Below are positions 52,865-62,321 of a DNA stretch of 64,000 bases, one piece after another; position 1 is the stretch's first letter; every line of letters begins with the position of its first letter. The notes beneath the pieces are model-generated. The model saw nothing but the letters and a program-made list of their open reading frames with translations, did no database searches and was not told the origin of the DNA. This DNA comes from Geoanaerobacter pelophilus (GTDB lineage Bacteria > Desulfobacterota > Desulfuromonadia > Geobacterales > DSM-12255). The stretch covers positions 62,001-126,000 of the forward strand of contig NZ_JAHCVJ010000006.1 in NCBI RefSeq assembly GCF_018476885.1. The letters run 5' to 3'. The translations under genes were made by a program, and so were the position numbers.

Positions 52865-53311
52865 ATGATAATGGATGTAAACCAGATTATGAAGATATTA
52901 CCTCATCGGTTTCCGTTTCTTTTGGTTGACAGGGTAATCGAGCATGACCCGGGTAAACGGATTGTTGCCTTAAAGAACGTTACCATCAATGAGCCGTTTT
53001 TCCCCGGACATTTCCCCGGTCACCCGGTCATGCCCGGTGTGCTTATCATTGAGGCCATGGCGCAGGTTGGCGGAATCCTAGCCTATTTGGCGACAAGTGA
53101 TGATCCTCAGAATAAAGTATGTTATTTCGGTGCAATTGACGAAGCAAAATTTAGAAAACCGGTTGTGCCTGGAGATCAGCTCAGAATAGAGATTGACGTC
53201 ATTGCCTGTAAACGGGGGATATGGGTGTTTTCCGGCAAGGTGTTTGTTGATGGCAAGCTGGCGACTGAAGCCAAGTTAAAGGCAACTCTAGCAGATAAGG
53301 ACACGAAATAA
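52865..53311 (+). CDS. fabZ: 3-hydroxyacyl-ACP dehydratase FabZ
   Basis: Dehydrates (3R)-hydroxyacyl-ACP in fatty acid elongation and competes with LpxA/LpxD for the same substrates. 148 residues with the hot-dog signature LPHRFPFLLVDR near 12-23, the catalytic His in PGHFPGHPVMPGVL (near 50-62) and the Glu in EAMAQVGG. AAGGGGGA precedes the ATG at 52865. Its last base overlaps the first of lpxA, so they are coupled, which is the classical lpxD-fabZ-lpxA order. Confidence 0.95.
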   Translation: MIMDVNQIMKILPHRFPFLLVDRVIEHDPGKRIVALKNVTINEPFFPGHFPGHPVMPGVLIIEAMAQVGGILAYLATSDDPQNKVCYFGAIDEAKFRKPVVPGDQLRIEIDVIACKRGIWVFSGKVFVDGKLATEAKLKATLADKDTK

Positions 53312-54093
53312 TGATACATCCAACAGCGATAATCCATCCCGGCGCGCAGATTGCCCCTGATGTAGAGGTTGGCCCGTACGCAGTGATTGGAGAGCATGTA
53401 AAGATAGGGCGTGGCACGAAGATCGGCGCACACGCAGTCATTGATGGCTGGACAACAATCGGCGAAGAGAACCAGATCTTCCAGATGGCTGCCATCGGCG
53501 CTGCCCCGCAGGATTTGAAATACAATGGCGAGGAAACCCTGGTCATTGTCGGGGACCGCAATGTTATTCGCGAATTTGCCACCATTCACCGCGGCACGGT
53601 CAATGGCCGCAAACAGACGGTTGTCGGCAGCAACAATATGCTGATGGCCTATTCCCACGTTGCCCATGACTGTATCCTTGGCGATGGCATTGTCATGGCC
53701 AATGCCACAGCCCTTGCCGGGCATGTAACCGTAGACAGTTTTGCCATTCTGGGCGGACTGGTTGCTATTCACCAGTTTGTCAATATTGGCGGTTATGTGA
53801 TGATTGGCGGCGGCACCATGGTCGGCCACGACATTCCTCCCTTTACCATTGCCGCTACCTGTGACAAACGGGATGCCTCACTGCGCGGGCTGAACCTGAT
53901 CGGCCTCAAGCGTCGCGGTTTCAGTCCTGAAGTGATTTCCGACTTGAAGAAGGCCTACCGCATCCTGGCCTTCTCCAAGCTGAAACTCCCGGAGATCCTC
54001 GCCAAAATCAAGAGCGACGTCAGAAAGTCAAAGGAAGTCGACTATTTTGTCGATTTTATCGAGCGGTCTGAGCGCGGGATCTGCCGGCCATGA
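53311..54093 (+). CDS. lpxA: Acyl-ACP--UDP-sugar O/N-acyltransferase LpxA
   Basis: First acyl transfer of lipid A synthesis, at the 3-position of the UDP-sugar. The 260 residues show about ten hexapeptide turns (about 3-185), the catalytic His in [12 protein letters not shown] near 122-128 and the Glu/His set of the family, then a C-terminal helical domain. Because gnnA and gnnB follow directly, the natural acceptor may be UDP-2,3-diamino-sugar (GlcNAc3N), which would make the bond an amide. The gene overlaps gnnA by 4 nt. Confidence 0.95.
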   Translation: MIHPTAIIHPGAQIAPDVEVGPYAVIGEHVKIGRGTKIGAHAVIDGWTTIGEENQIFQMAAIGAAPQDLKYNGEETLVIVGDRNVIREFATIHRGTVNGRKQTVVGSNNMLMAYSHVAHDCILGDGIVMANATALAGHVTVDSFAILGGLVAIHQFVNIGGYVMIGGGTMVGHDIPPFTIAATCDKRDASLRGLNLIGLKRRGFSPEVISDLKKAYRILAFSKLKLPEILAKIKSDVRKSKEVDYFVDFIERSERGICRP

Positions 54094-55025
54094 GTAAGAT
54101 CAGAACTGCAGTCATCGGGGTCGGTTACTTGGGTAAGTTTCATGCCGATAAGTATGCCGCTTGTGACGGCTCAGAACTTGTTGCCGTGGTTGATGCCGAT
54201 CAGAGCCGTCTCGCTGAGGTTGCCGGCCTGCTGGGCGTCAATGCCGTGGCTGATTACCGGGACCTTGCCGGCAAGGTAGATGCCGTCAGTATTGTGGTCC
54301 CGACCAAGGCCCATTTTGAGGTTGCTGAGTATTTCCTTTCCCGCGGTGTTCATGTCCTGCTGGAAAAGCCGATGACTGCCACTCTTGAAGAGGCGGTCGA
54401 GCTGAATCGGATTGCTGCTGAAAAAGGGGTTGTCCTGCAGATCGGTTTTCTGGAGCGGTTTAACCCGGTTTATAAAGCCCTGCGCAATAGCCTGAAGACT
54501 CCGCGCTTTATCGAAGCGAGCCGGATCGGGCCATTCAAGGCGCGTGGTACTGATGTCAGTATCATCCTCGACCTGATGATCCATGACCTGGACATCATAC
54601 TTTCCCTGGTTGACTCCCCTGTCCGGGAAATCAGGGCGACCGGCGCCCCGGTATACAGCGACAAGGTTGATATTGCCAATGCCCGGCTTGAATTCGAGAA
54701 CGGCTGTGTCGCCAACATTACCGCCAGCAGGATCAGCCTGAAGAGCGAGCGCCGGATGCGGATCTTCCAGAACGATTCGTACCTGAACGTCGATTTTCAG
54801 GAGCGGAAGATCGTCAGGCTCACGAAAGGGGAAGGGGAGCAGATGCCCGGTGTACCTGACCTGGCAAAGGATGAACAGTCGTTTCCCGCCTCCGATCCGT
54901 TGCGGGATGAAGTAGAGTCGTTTATTGCTGCTGTCAGAGCCGGAGCACAGCCTCCGGTGACCGGATTGGACGGCAAGAGGGCGCTTGAAGCGGCACTGAT
55001 GATTGAAAAGGCGGTTAATTTTTAA
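54090..55025 (+). CDS. gnnA: UDP-GlcNAc 3-dehydrogenase-like oxidoreductase (GnnA-like)
   Basis: Gfo/Idh/MocA-family NAD-dependent oxidoreductase, 311 residues, with Rossmann motif [13 protein letters not shown] near 10 and the EKPMTAT motif near 94. In Acidithiobacillus ferrooxidans and Leptospira, GnnA oxidises the 3-OH of UDP-GlcNAc, and GnnB aminates it to give UDP-GlcNAc3N for LpxA. The position between lpxA and lpxB is the same as that described for A. ferrooxidans. The activity is inferred from this context and the family, not shown directly. Overlaps lpxA by 4 nt and lies 32 nt before gnnB. Confidence 0.75.
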   Translation: MSKIRTAVIGVGYLGKFHADKYAACDGSELVAVVDADQSRLAEVAGLLGVNAVADYRDLAGKVDAVSIVVPTKAHFEVAEYFLSRGVHVLLEKPMTATLEEAVELNRIAAEKGVVLQIGFLERFNPVYKALRNSLKTPRFIEASRIGPFKARGTDVSIILDLMIHDLDIILSLVDSPVREIRATGAPVYSDKVDIANARLEFENGCVANITASRISLKSERRMRIFQNDSYLNVDFQERKIVRLTKGEGEQMPGVPDLAKDEQSFPASDPLRDEVESFIAAVRAGAQPPVTGLDGKRALEAALMIEKAVNF

Positions 55026-55057
55026 ACAAACATATGCCATGAAAAGGAGAAGTTAAG

Positions 55058-56146
55058 ATGATTCCCATGGTTGATCTGAAAGGGCAATACCACATTCTCA
55101 AAGAAGAGATCGATGCCGGAGTCCTGGCGGCTCTTGAAAATACCCAGTATATCCTTGGCCCGAATGTGGCGGCTTTTGAAAAAGAAGCAGCCGAGTACTT
55201 AGGGGTAAAGCATGCCATCGGTTGCGCCTCAGGCACCGATGCCCTGCACCTGGCGTTGGCCGCAGCCGGTATCGGCCCCGGTGACGAGGTGATCACCACT
55301 CCGTTTACTTTTATCGCTACCGCTGAGGCCATCCGCTACGTCGGAGCAACGCCGGTCTTTGTTGATATTGACCCCAAGAGCTTCAACATCGTCCCCAGCC
55401 TGATCGAAAAGGCGATAACCCCCCGCACCAAGGCGGTGTTGCCGGTTCATCTCTTCGGCCAGCCTGCTGACCTGAAGGCTATTGCAGAGCTGTGCAAAAA
55501 CAAGGGGCTGCTTCTGATAGAGGACTGCGCCCAGTCATTCGGGGCCGATATTGACGGCAAAATGACCGGTTCCTGGGGGCTGGCTGGCTGTTTCAGTTTC
55601 TTCCCGAGCAAGAATCTCGGTTGCTACGGCGACGGTGGTCTGGTAACCACCAACGACGACAAAATAGCCGAAGAGTTGAAAGTGCTCCGCAACCATGGCA
55701 GCAGGGTCCGTTATCACCATCATGTTATCGGTTACAACAGCCGTCTTGACGAAATCCAGGCTGTTATCCTGCGGGTCAAGCTGAAGCGGATTGAGGAGTT
55801 CACCGCCGGGCGGAGACGGGTTGCCCATCTGTACAGCTCGCTGCTGGCCGGCTCGGCTTTGACCCCCCCAGCTGAAGACGGCATCGGTCGGCATGTCTAT
55901 CATCAGTACACGACACTTACCGACAAGCGGGATGCTGTTATGGAGGCGCTGACCAAGGCCCAGATCGCGTCTGCTGTCTACTACCCGATCCCACTTCACA
56001 AGCAGGAGGTGTTTGCCGATGAGTTCAAGTCGGTTCAGCTTCCTGTGTCTGAAGCGGTCGCGGCACGCTGCATGTCTCTGCCGGTATTCCCGGAAATGAC
56101 CGATGACCAGGTGCGTCAGGTGGTAGAGGTTATCAAGTCGGTTTGA
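55058..56146 (+). CDS. gnnB: PLP-dependent sugar aminotransferase (GnnB-like)
   Basis: DegT/DnrJ/EryC1-family aminotransferase, 362 residues. PLP-binding Lys in SFFPSKNLGCYGDGG near 186, the SGTDALHLAL phosphate site near 58 and the Asp in LIEDCAQSFGA near 158. The reading frame has AAGGAGAAG before ATG 55058. Together with the upstream oxidoreductase it matches the GnnA/GnnB pair that makes the 3-amino sugar used for lipid A with four amide-linked chains. A general nucleotide-sugar aminotransferase role is the alternative. A stem-loop separates it from lpxB. Confidence 0.75.
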   Translation: MIPMVDLKGQYHILKEEIDAGVLAALENTQYILGPNVAAFEKEAAEYLGVKHAIGCASGTDALHLALAAAGIGPGDEVITTPFTFIATAEAIRYVGATPVFVDIDPKSFNIVPSLIEKAITPRTKAVLPVHLFGQPADLKAIAELCKNKGLLLIEDCAQSFGADIDGKMTGSWGLAGCFSFFPSKNLGCYGDGGLVTTNDDKIAEELKVLRNHGSRVRYHHHVIGYNSRLDEIQAVILRVKLKRIEEFTAGRRRVAHLYSSLLAGSALTPPAEDGIGRHVYHQYTTLTDKRDAVMEALTKAQIASAVYYPIPLHKQEVFADEFKSVQLPVSEAVAARCMSLPVFPEMTDDQVRQVVEVIKSV

Positions 56147-56171
56147 CGGGCGGGTTTCACTTTTTTGGCTG

Positions 56172-56199
56172 ATAGAGACGCCCTGCCGGGCGTTTCTAT
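56172..56199 (+). other. Stem-loop between gnnB and lpxB
   Basis: ATAGAGACGCCC (56172-56183) pairs with GGGCGTTTCTAT (56188-56199), 12 bp including one G-T, loop TGCC. Only weak T-richness follows (GTTTATG), and the lpxB ribosome site GGGAG begins 7 nt later. It may be an attenuator or an mRNA processing site inside the operon rather than a full terminator. Confidence 0.6.
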
Positions 56200-56214
56200 G
56201 TTTATGGGAGCATT

Positions 56215-57366
56215 GTGCAGGCTAACAGGATCATGATCGTTTCCGGTGAGGCTTCCGGTGAGATGTACGGGGCACGCCTGGTTGAAGAGGCGCGACGGAT
56301 TAATCCGGGGCTCTCGTTTTTCGGCATGGGCGGTCAGCGGATGCGTGAAGCCGGCGTTGACATCCTGGTGGATGCCGCTGACATGGCCGTGGTTGGGCTG
56401 ATTGAAGTCATTGCCCACTTTGGCGTTATCAGAAGGGCTTATGCCACGCTGCGCAATATTCTCAGGGAGGATCCGCCACAGCTGCTCATTCTCATCGACT
56501 ACCCGGATTTCAACCTGCTCCTGGCCAGGGTGGCAAAAAAGGCCGGAGTCAAGGTCCTCTATTACATCAGCCCCCAGGTCTGGGCCTGGCGAGCCGGCAG
56601 AGTCCACAAGATTGCCAGGCTCGTCGACCATATGGCGGTTGTCTTTCCGTTTGAGGTCCCTTTCTATGAAAAGGCCGGTCTCGCGGTTACCTTTGTCGGC
56701 CATCCGCTGGTCGATATGGTCAAACCGGCCATGGGGAAAACTGCTGCCTGCAGTTCCTGCGGTCTTGATCCTTTGCGCCCGGTAGTGGGGCTGTTCCCCG
56801 GCAGCCGCAAAGGTGAGGTTAAAAGGTTGTTCCCGGTGATTCTGGAAACTGCCAGGTTGTTGCGGGAAAGGTTTCCAGATCTCCAGTTTGTCCTCCCCAT
56901 GGCATCAAGCCTTACCATGGATGATCTGCAGCCGCAGATTGCTGCCAGCGGGTTGGCTGTCACTGTTGTGGACGGCAGGGTCCATGATGTGATCCAGGCG
57001 TGCGACGTCATTGTTACGGTTTCCGGGACTGTTACCATGGAGATCGCGCTACTGGGCGTGCCGATGGTGATCATCTACAAGGTTTCACCGCTCACCTACG
57101 CTATCGGCACCAAGCTGATCCGGGTCGATCATATCGGCATCTGCAACATTGTCTCGGGAGAGCGGGTGGTCCCGGAACTTACCCAGCACGATGCCGTGCC
57201 TGAAAAAATTGCTGCAGAACTAGGAAAGATGCTGATTGATAGAGATTATAGCGAGAGCATCCGTGAGAAACTGCACCGGGTCAGGTCTCTGCTCGGAGAA
57301 AGCGGGGCCTCGCAGCGCGTTGCCAGGCTGGCAGTAGATATGCTCGAACAAGGGAATCCCAGATAA
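56215..57366 (+). CDS. lpxB: Lipid-A-disaccharide synthase
   Basis: Glycosyltransferase (GT19) that joins UDP-2,3-diacyl-sugar and lipid X into the disaccharide. The 383 residues have the N-terminal SGEASGEMYGARL motif, ISPQVWAWRAGRV near 119, FPGSRKGEV near 198 and a C-terminal TVSGTVTMEIALLGVPMV donor site. Two in-frame start codons are near; GTG 56215 after GGGAG is chosen. Its stop shares one base with the msbA ATG. Should accept diamino-sugar substrates if the gnnAB route works here. Confidence 0.94.
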   Translation: MQANRIMIVSGEASGEMYGARLVEEARRINPGLSFFGMGGQRMREAGVDILVDAADMAVVGLIEVIAHFGVIRRAYATLRNILREDPPQLLILIDYPDFNLLLARVAKKAGVKVLYYISPQVWAWRAGRVHKIARLVDHMAVVFPFEVPFYEKAGLAVTFVGHPLVDMVKPAMGKTAACSSCGLDPLRPVVGLFPGSRKGEVKRLFPVILETARLLRERFPDLQFVLPMASSLTMDDLQPQIAASGLAVTVVDGRVHDVIQACDVIVTVSGTVTMEIALLGVPMVIIYKVSPLTYAIGTKLIRVDHIGICNIVSGERVVPELTQHDAVPEKIAAELGKMLIDRDYSESIREKLHRVRSLLGESGASQRVARLAVDMLEQGNPR

Positions 57367-59084
57367 TGAATTCATTCCGTCGTATCGTTTTATACAGCAA
57401 ACCATACTGGAAGCGCATGGCGATTGCCGCCATTGTTTCGACCGGTGTCGGGGCCATGGACGGCGCCTTTGCCTGGCTGGTGGAGCCGTTGCTCAAGAAG
57501 ATCTTTGCGGAGAAAGATCTCCTGGTATTCACTCTGTTGCCGTTCGGCATCATTATTCTGTTCGTTATCCGCGGGATATGCCGTTTCACCAATGACTACC
57601 TGATGCGTACCGCAGGACAGATGGCGGTGCAGGGGGTCCGTAACGAGATCTACCAGCGGAATATGAGGCTGTCGCTCGGCTTTTTCCAGCGCCAGACCAC
57701 CGGTGGCCTGATGTCGCGGGTGCTGAACGATGTCAACATGATGCAGGAGGGGGTCGGGACCATTATTACCGGACTCTTCCGCGACGGGTTGTCCGCTGTC
57801 TCGCTCCTGGGGGTAATCTTCTACCGCAACTGGCAGTTGGCCTTAATCTGCTTCATTGTTCTGCCGGTCACAGTCTACCCGGCCCAGAAAATTGGCAAGC
57901 GGATCAAACAGATTGCCAAGGGGGGCCAGGAGACGATGGGTAATATCGCCGGCATCCTCCAGGAGACCTTCTCTGGGATCAAGGTGATAAAGGCGTTCGG
58001 CCTTGAAGAACGGGAGATTGCCAAGTTCAGGGATCGTAACCACGAGTTTTACTATTTTCAACGTAAATCGATAAAATACGAGGCGTTGTCAACCCCGGTG
58101 ACCGAGTTCATCACCTCGTTCGGGGTGGCTGCCGTGATCTGGGTCGGCGGGGCCAATGTCATGTCCGGCAGGATGAGCGCCGCAGAATTCTTCTCTTTTA
58201 TCACCGCGATGGTCATGATGTATTCACCGGTGAAAAAACTGACCAATGCCTACAATGTCATGCAACGGTCCATCGGCGCTTCGGAGCGGGTCTTTGAGAT
58301 TATCGACGCTGAGCCGGAGATTGTCGATGCCCCGGATGCACGGCCGGTATCCCGGGTACAGGGTGAAGTTGAGTTTAGGGACGTCTCCTTCAGTTACCAG
58401 GATGAAGAGGTGCTGAAAAAGGTTTCCCTGTCTGCCAAAAAAGGTGAGGTGGTAGCGCTGGTCGGTCCGTCCGGGGGCGGCAAGACTACCCTGGTTTCTC
58501 TGATTCCCCGGTTCTACGATGTGAAGTCCGGCGCCATTCTTATTGATGGTCAGGATATCAGGGGCGTTGTCCTGGCTGATCTGCTGAAGCAGATTGCCCT
58601 GGTTGACCAGGAGACCATCCTGTTCAACGACACCATTGCCAACAATATTCGCTATGGCAGGACCGATGCAGCCGATGCGGAGGTCGAAGCAGCAGCAAAG
58701 GCGGCCTTTGCCCACGACTTTATCATGGAGATGCCGGAAGGGTATCTTACCAACATCGGCGACCGGGGGGTACGTCTCTCAGGTGGCCAGCGGCAGCGGC
58801 TGTGCATTGCCAGGGCGATTCTCAAAGACGCCCCGATCCTGATCCTGGATGAGGCCACCAGCGCTCTTGACACCGAGAGTGAGCAGATGGTCCAGAGTGC
58901 GCTGGAAAACCTGATGGCCAATCGGACCACCTTTGTCATTGCCCACCGACTTTCCACCATTTTCCGTGCTGACAAGATAGTTGCCATAGAAAACGGGGAG
59001 ATCAAGGAGAGTGGGAGTCATGCCGAGCTTCTGGCAAAGGATGGTCTGTACAAGCGACTCTATGACATGCAATTCCAGGGATGA
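57366..59084 (+). CDS. msbA: Lipid A export ABC transporter MsbA
   Basis: Homodimeric flippase moving lipid A-core across the inner membrane. The 572 residues have six membrane helices (about 15-310) and a C-terminal ATPase: Walker A GPSGGGKTT near 366, Q-loop LVDQETILF near 409, signature LSGGQRQR near 470, Walker B ILILDEATSALD near 490, and H-loop HRLST. It is coupled to lpxB by a one-base overlap and to the acyltransferase by 4 nt. Placement in the lipid A operon supports the MsbA assignment over general multidrug exporters. Confidence 0.93.
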   Translation: MNSFRRIVLYSKPYWKRMAIAAIVSTGVGAMDGAFAWLVEPLLKKIFAEKDLLVFTLLPFGIIILFVIRGICRFTNDYLMRTAGQMAVQGVRNEIYQRNMRLSLGFFQRQTTGGLMSRVLNDVNMMQEGVGTIITGLFRDGLSAVSLLGVIFYRNWQLALICFIVLPVTVYPAQKIGKRIKQIAKGGQETMGNIAGILQETFSGIKVIKAFGLEEREIAKFRDRNHEFYYFQRKSIKYEALSTPVTEFITSFGVAAVIWVGGANVMSGRMSAAEFFSFITAMVMMYSPVKKLTNAYNVMQRSIGASERVFEIIDAEPEIVDAPDARPVSRVQGEVEFRDVSFSYQDEEVLKKVSLSAKKGEVVALVGPSGGGKTTLVSLIPRFYDVKSGAILIDGQDIRGVVLADLLKQIALVDQETILFNDTIANNIRYGRTDAADAEVEAAAKAAFAHDFIMEMPEGYLTNIGDRGVRLSGGQRQRLCIARAILKDAPILILDEATSALDTESEQMVQSALENLMANRTTFVIAHRLSTIFRADKIVAIENGEIKESGSHAELLAKDGLYKRLYDMQFQG

Positions 59085-59749
59085 AAGAGCTAAGGCGTAA
59101 CATACTCAACCGGCTCAGTCCGCAGATCGCCTGGTTGATCTACATCCTGTTGTGTTTTTTCCGGCTGACCATGCGGATTCGGGTGGTTGGTTTGGAAATC
59201 ATGAAGGAGTTTGTCAAAAGTGGTGAGGGGTTTATCGGGATTTTCTGGCATGGCAGGCTGTTGATGATCCCGTTTGTCTATCCTGGGAAACGGATGAATG
59301 TCCTGATCGGCACCCACCGGGACGGCCAGTTGATCGCCGATGTCATGAAATGTTTCGGTTTTGGCCTGGTCCGAGGCTCCTCCTCAAAGGGGGGGGCGGC
59401 TGCCCTGCGAGAGATGAAGAAGCTGCTGGCCGAAGGTGATGATATTGCCATAACCCCGGATGGTCCCCGCGGACCGGCTGAAGTCGCAAAAATAGGGGTT
59501 GCGCAATCTGCCAGGGTAAGCGGCAGGCCGGTGGTGCCGGTTGCCTTTTCCTCTTCGCACAGCTGGAGAGGCACGAGCTGGGACAAGATGCTGATTCCCA
59601 AACCGTTTTCCAAAGGGGTTTTTGTGATTGGTGCGCCGCTTCGCTATTGTGAAGGCGAAGATCTGGAAGTTTTCCGATTGCGCATTGAGACTGCCCTGAA
59701 AGAGACTACGGCGCAAGCTGATTGTTTTTTCACCGAAACCCAGCAATAA
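59081..59749 (+). CDS. DUF374-family lysophospholipid-type acyltransferase
   Basis: 222 residues with an N-terminal membrane helix (about 14-32) and motifs of the DUF374 family: FWHGRLLMIPF near 54 (H of a partial HX4D-like site), GTHRDGQLIADV, RGSSSKGG near 98, TPDGPRGP near 126. The family resembles LpxL/lysophospholipid acyltransferases but lacks a classical HX4D. In such operons it may act in late acylation or in Kdo-lipid handling; no substrate is shown. Overlaps msbA by 4 nt and lies 26 nt before waaA. Confidence 0.78.
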   Translation: MKELRRNILNRLSPQIAWLIYILLCFFRLTMRIRVVGLEIMKEFVKSGEGFIGIFWHGRLLMIPFVYPGKRMNVLIGTHRDGQLIADVMKCFGFGLVRGSSSKGGAAALREMKKLLAEGDDIAITPDGPRGPAEVAKIGVAQSARVSGRPVVPVAFSSSHSWRGTSWDKMLIPKPFSKGVFVIGAPLRYCEGEDLEVFRLRIETALKETTAQADCFFTETQQ

Positions 59750-59775
59750 CCTGACAACCGACACTCCGGGCCGAA

Positions 59776-61065
59776 ATGTATTTACTCTACAATATCCTAC
59801 TGCTACTGCTGTTGCCGGTGATAATCGCCTGGCATCTGTATCGCTCAGTGAGCAGAGGGAGACCTGCCGCGTTGCGGGAGCGGTTTGGCTTTGTCCCGGC
59901 CATATTACCTCCCGCCGCTTCCCGTCCTATCTGGGTTCATGCCGTATCAGTAGGGGAATCAGTGGCCTGCCGCCCCTTGCTCAAGGGGATCAAGGCGCGT
60001 TTCACCGCTACACCACTGCTGATCTCCAATATGACGGAAACCGGACGGCAGGTTGCTTCAGGTTTTCCGGAAGTGGATCTGGCGCTCTATTTCCCCTTTG
60101 ATTACCCGTTTGCCGTGCGCCGCCTGCTGAGGGCAGTCAAGCCATCGGTAATCGTGATTGTCGAAACCGAACTATGGCCGAACTTTCTCCGTGAAGCCAG
60201 GTTGGCCGGGATCCCGGTGGTTATCGCCAATGGCCGGATCTCCGACCGTTCCTTCCGGGGTTATCTTCGGGCAAAGGCCTTTTTCCGGCCGGTGCTGGCA
60301 AATGTCTCCCGTTTCTGCATGCAGGGGGAGGAGGATGCGCGGCGGATCATTGCCATTGGCGCTCCTGCCGACCTGGTACTGGTCTCCAGGAACCTGAAGT
60401 TCGACATAACCGCTTCTCCGGTAACGGTTGGCCGCAAGGAAGAGCTCAGGGACAAGTTTTCCGTTCCCGGTACGGCAACGGTTTTCACTGCCGGTAGTAC
60501 CCATGATGGCGAAGAGGGGCAGCTGATTGCCGCGTATCTCGACCTTCTGGCAGCAGAGCCGAAGCTGTTCATGGTGCTTGTGCCGCGACACCCGGAGCGG
60601 GCAGCTGCCGTCGCTGAACTCTTAAAAAGACATGGCCTCAGTTACAGGCTGAGATCAGAGCTTGTTGCTGATTCCCAACCGTTGCAACCGGGAGAGCTGC
60701 TGCTGGTTGATACTGTCGGCGAACTGATGCAGTTCTATGAGCTTTCGGATATTGTCTTTGTCGGTGGGAGCCTGGTGTCGAAAGGTGGCCACAACCTGCT
60801 GGAACCGGCTTCGCTGGGGGTACCGGTCCTGTTCGGGCCGCACATGGCCAACTTCCGGGAAATTGCCTCGCTGGTGAAACAGTATGATGCCGGTCACGAG
60901 GTGGAAGATGCGCACCAGCTGGTCACGGCCATCCGCCAGCTGCTCAACGATCCGGTCAGACGCAACACGATGGGAGAGAACGGCATTCGTCTGCTCAGCG
61001 ACAATGGCGGCGCCACTGCCCGGCATATGGCGGTGATCGAAAGCATGATCAAGGGTGAGGCGTGA
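59776..61065 (+). CDS. waaA: 3-deoxy-D-manno-octulosonic acid (Kdo) transferase
   Basis: Adds Kdo to lipid IVA. The 429 residues start with a membrane anchor (about 3-20), then GT30 motifs: WVHAVSVGESVA near 54 (active Glu in GES), VETELWPNFLREA near 131, a donor site FTAGSTHDGEE near 237 and GGSLVSKGGHNLLEPA near 331. Mono- or bifunctional addition cannot be judged. The stop overlaps the lpxK start. No lpxL/lpxM-like gene is in the window apart from the DUF374 protein. Confidence 0.94.
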   Translation: MYLLYNILLLLLLPVIIAWHLYRSVSRGRPAALRERFGFVPAILPPAASRPIWVHAVSVGESVACRPLLKGIKARFTATPLLISNMTETGRQVASGFPEVDLALYFPFDYPFAVRRLLRAVKPSVIVIVETELWPNFLREARLAGIPVVIANGRISDRSFRGYLRAKAFFRPVLANVSRFCMQGEEDARRIIAIGAPADLVLVSRNLKFDITASPVTVGRKEELRDKFSVPGTATVFTAGSTHDGEEGQLIAAYLDLLAAEPKLFMVLVPRHPERAAAVAELLKRHGLSYRLRSELVADSQPLQPGELLLVDTVGELMQFYELSDIVFVGGSLVSKGGHNLLEPASLGVPVLFGPHMANFREIASLVKQYDAGHEVEDAHQLVTAIRQLLNDPVRRNTMGENGIRLLSDNGGATARHMAVIESMIKGEA

Positions 61066-62135
61066 AGGGTGAAGCGTATTTTAAAGATCTGATTTCCGGG
61101 AAACGGCACGGGGCCGGCGACCGTTTACTTTTCACGTTGTTGCAGATTGTTGCTTTGGTGTATGCCGCTGTCATGCGACTGCGGGCCTTCGGTTACCGGG
61201 TCGGTCTTCTTCGATCGCGCAAGTTGCCGCGACCGGTCATCTCTGTGGGAAACATCACCGTGGGGGGCACCGGCAAGACCCCGACGGTTCTGCATCTCGC
61301 CCGGCTGCTAATGGCCCAGGGTAAGCGCGTGGTAGTGCTCACACGAGGTTATGGTGGCACCCTGGAAGGGGAAACCAGGGTGGTCAGCGACGGTACTTCG
61401 CTGCTGCTTTCCCCTGAAGAGGCGGGCGACGAGCCGTGCCTTCTGGCTTCACAGCTTCCGGAGTTGATTGTCGTCATGGGGTCTGACCGCTATCTGGCCG
61501 GCATGCTGGCAATGGAGCGCTTTTCGCCGGACCTGTTTATCCTTGACGACGGTTTTCAGCACCTGCGGCTGCAGCGCGATCTCAATATCCTCCTGCTGGA
61601 CGGACGCGATCCCTTTGCCGGTTCCAGGACCCTCCCGGCAGGTCTACTGCGTGAGCCGGTCTCCGCGGCAGGCCGGGCCGATCTCGTGCTATTCACCCGT
61701 TGCGGAGATGTGGCTCCGGAGATACCGCCAGCCATTCAGGAGATTCCGCACTGTACCGCTTCCCATGCCTTGACTGGCTGGCTACCGCTTGCCGGTGGAG
61801 AAGCGAGACCTTTTTCTGAGTTGAGTGGTCGCAGGATCATTGCCTTTGCCGGTATTGCCGACCCATCCGGTTTCTTTGATACCCTTGAGCAGCAGGGCTT
61901 GCCACTGCTTGCCACCCTTGCCTTTCCAGACCACACAAAGTATGGCAAAGAAGAGCTGGAGGCCCTTGGCGGGCTAAAGCGGTCAAAAAGGGCCGACTGC
62001 CTGATTACCACTGGTAAAGATGCCGTCAAACTGCTGCCGTATCGTGGCATCCTGAGGGACTGCTGTGTCGCCCAACTGGAACTGAAGATCAACGAACCTG
62101 GGCTGCTGCTGGCAGCGCTGGAAAAATTGCTGTAA
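61062..62135 (+). CDS. lpxK: Tetraacyldisaccharide 4'-kinase
   Basis: Phosphorylates the 4'-position of the lipid A disaccharide. The 357 residues carry an N-terminal membrane segment (about 20-40), Walker A VGGTGKTP near 67, the catalytic-type HLRLQRDLNILLLDG near 168 (DGFQHLRL) and the conserved TTGKDAVKL near 319. Starts with GTG at 61062, overlapping the waaA stop by 4 nt. Comes after waaA in the operon although it acts before it in the pathway. Confidence 0.94.
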   Translation: MKGEAYFKDLISGKRHGAGDRLLFTLLQIVALVYAAVMRLRAFGYRVGLLRSRKLPRPVISVGNITVGGTGKTPTVLHLARLLMAQGKRVVVLTRGYGGTLEGETRVVSDGTSLLLSPEEAGDEPCLLASQLPELIVVMGSDRYLAGMLAMERFSPDLFILDDGFQHLRLQRDLNILLLDGRDPFAGSRTLPAGLLREPVSAAGRADLVLFTRCGDVAPEIPPAIQEIPHCTASHALTGWLPLAGGEARPFSELSGRRIIAFAGIADPSGFFDTLEQQGLPLLATLAFPDHTKYGKEELEALGGLKRSKRADCLITTGKDAVKLLPYRGILRDCCVAQLELKINEPGLLLAALEKLL

Positions 62136-62148
62136 AAGGGGAGATTCT

Positions 62149-62316
62149 ATGGCACTATCACCCGAATTGATATCGATTCTTGTATGTCCGCAGTGCAAAG
62201 GGAAACTCGACATGGAGCCTAATGAAACGGCCTTTCTCTGTTCTGCCTGCAGACTTCGCTACCCGGTGCGGGAAGGGATACCGGTGATGCTGGTTGATGA
62301 GGCCGAGAAAATCTGA
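62149..62316 (+). CDS. UPF0434/Trm112-like zinc-ribbon protein, 55 residues
   Basis: A short gene between lpxK and waaF that is easily missed. ATG 62149 with GGGGAG upstream, stop at 62314. The protein starts MALSPELISILVCPQCKGKL and has a second pair CSAC near 36, then REGIPVMLVDEA, the typical ycaR/UPF0434 pattern. Two CxxC pairs should bind one zinc. Homologues next to lpxK are known in many proteobacteria; the role is unclear, and a Trm112-like activator of methyltransferases is one idea. Confidence 0.9.
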   Translation: MALSPELISILVCPQCKGKLDMEPNETAFLCSACRLRYPVREGIPVMLVDEAEKI

Positions 62317-62321
62317 TTGCC

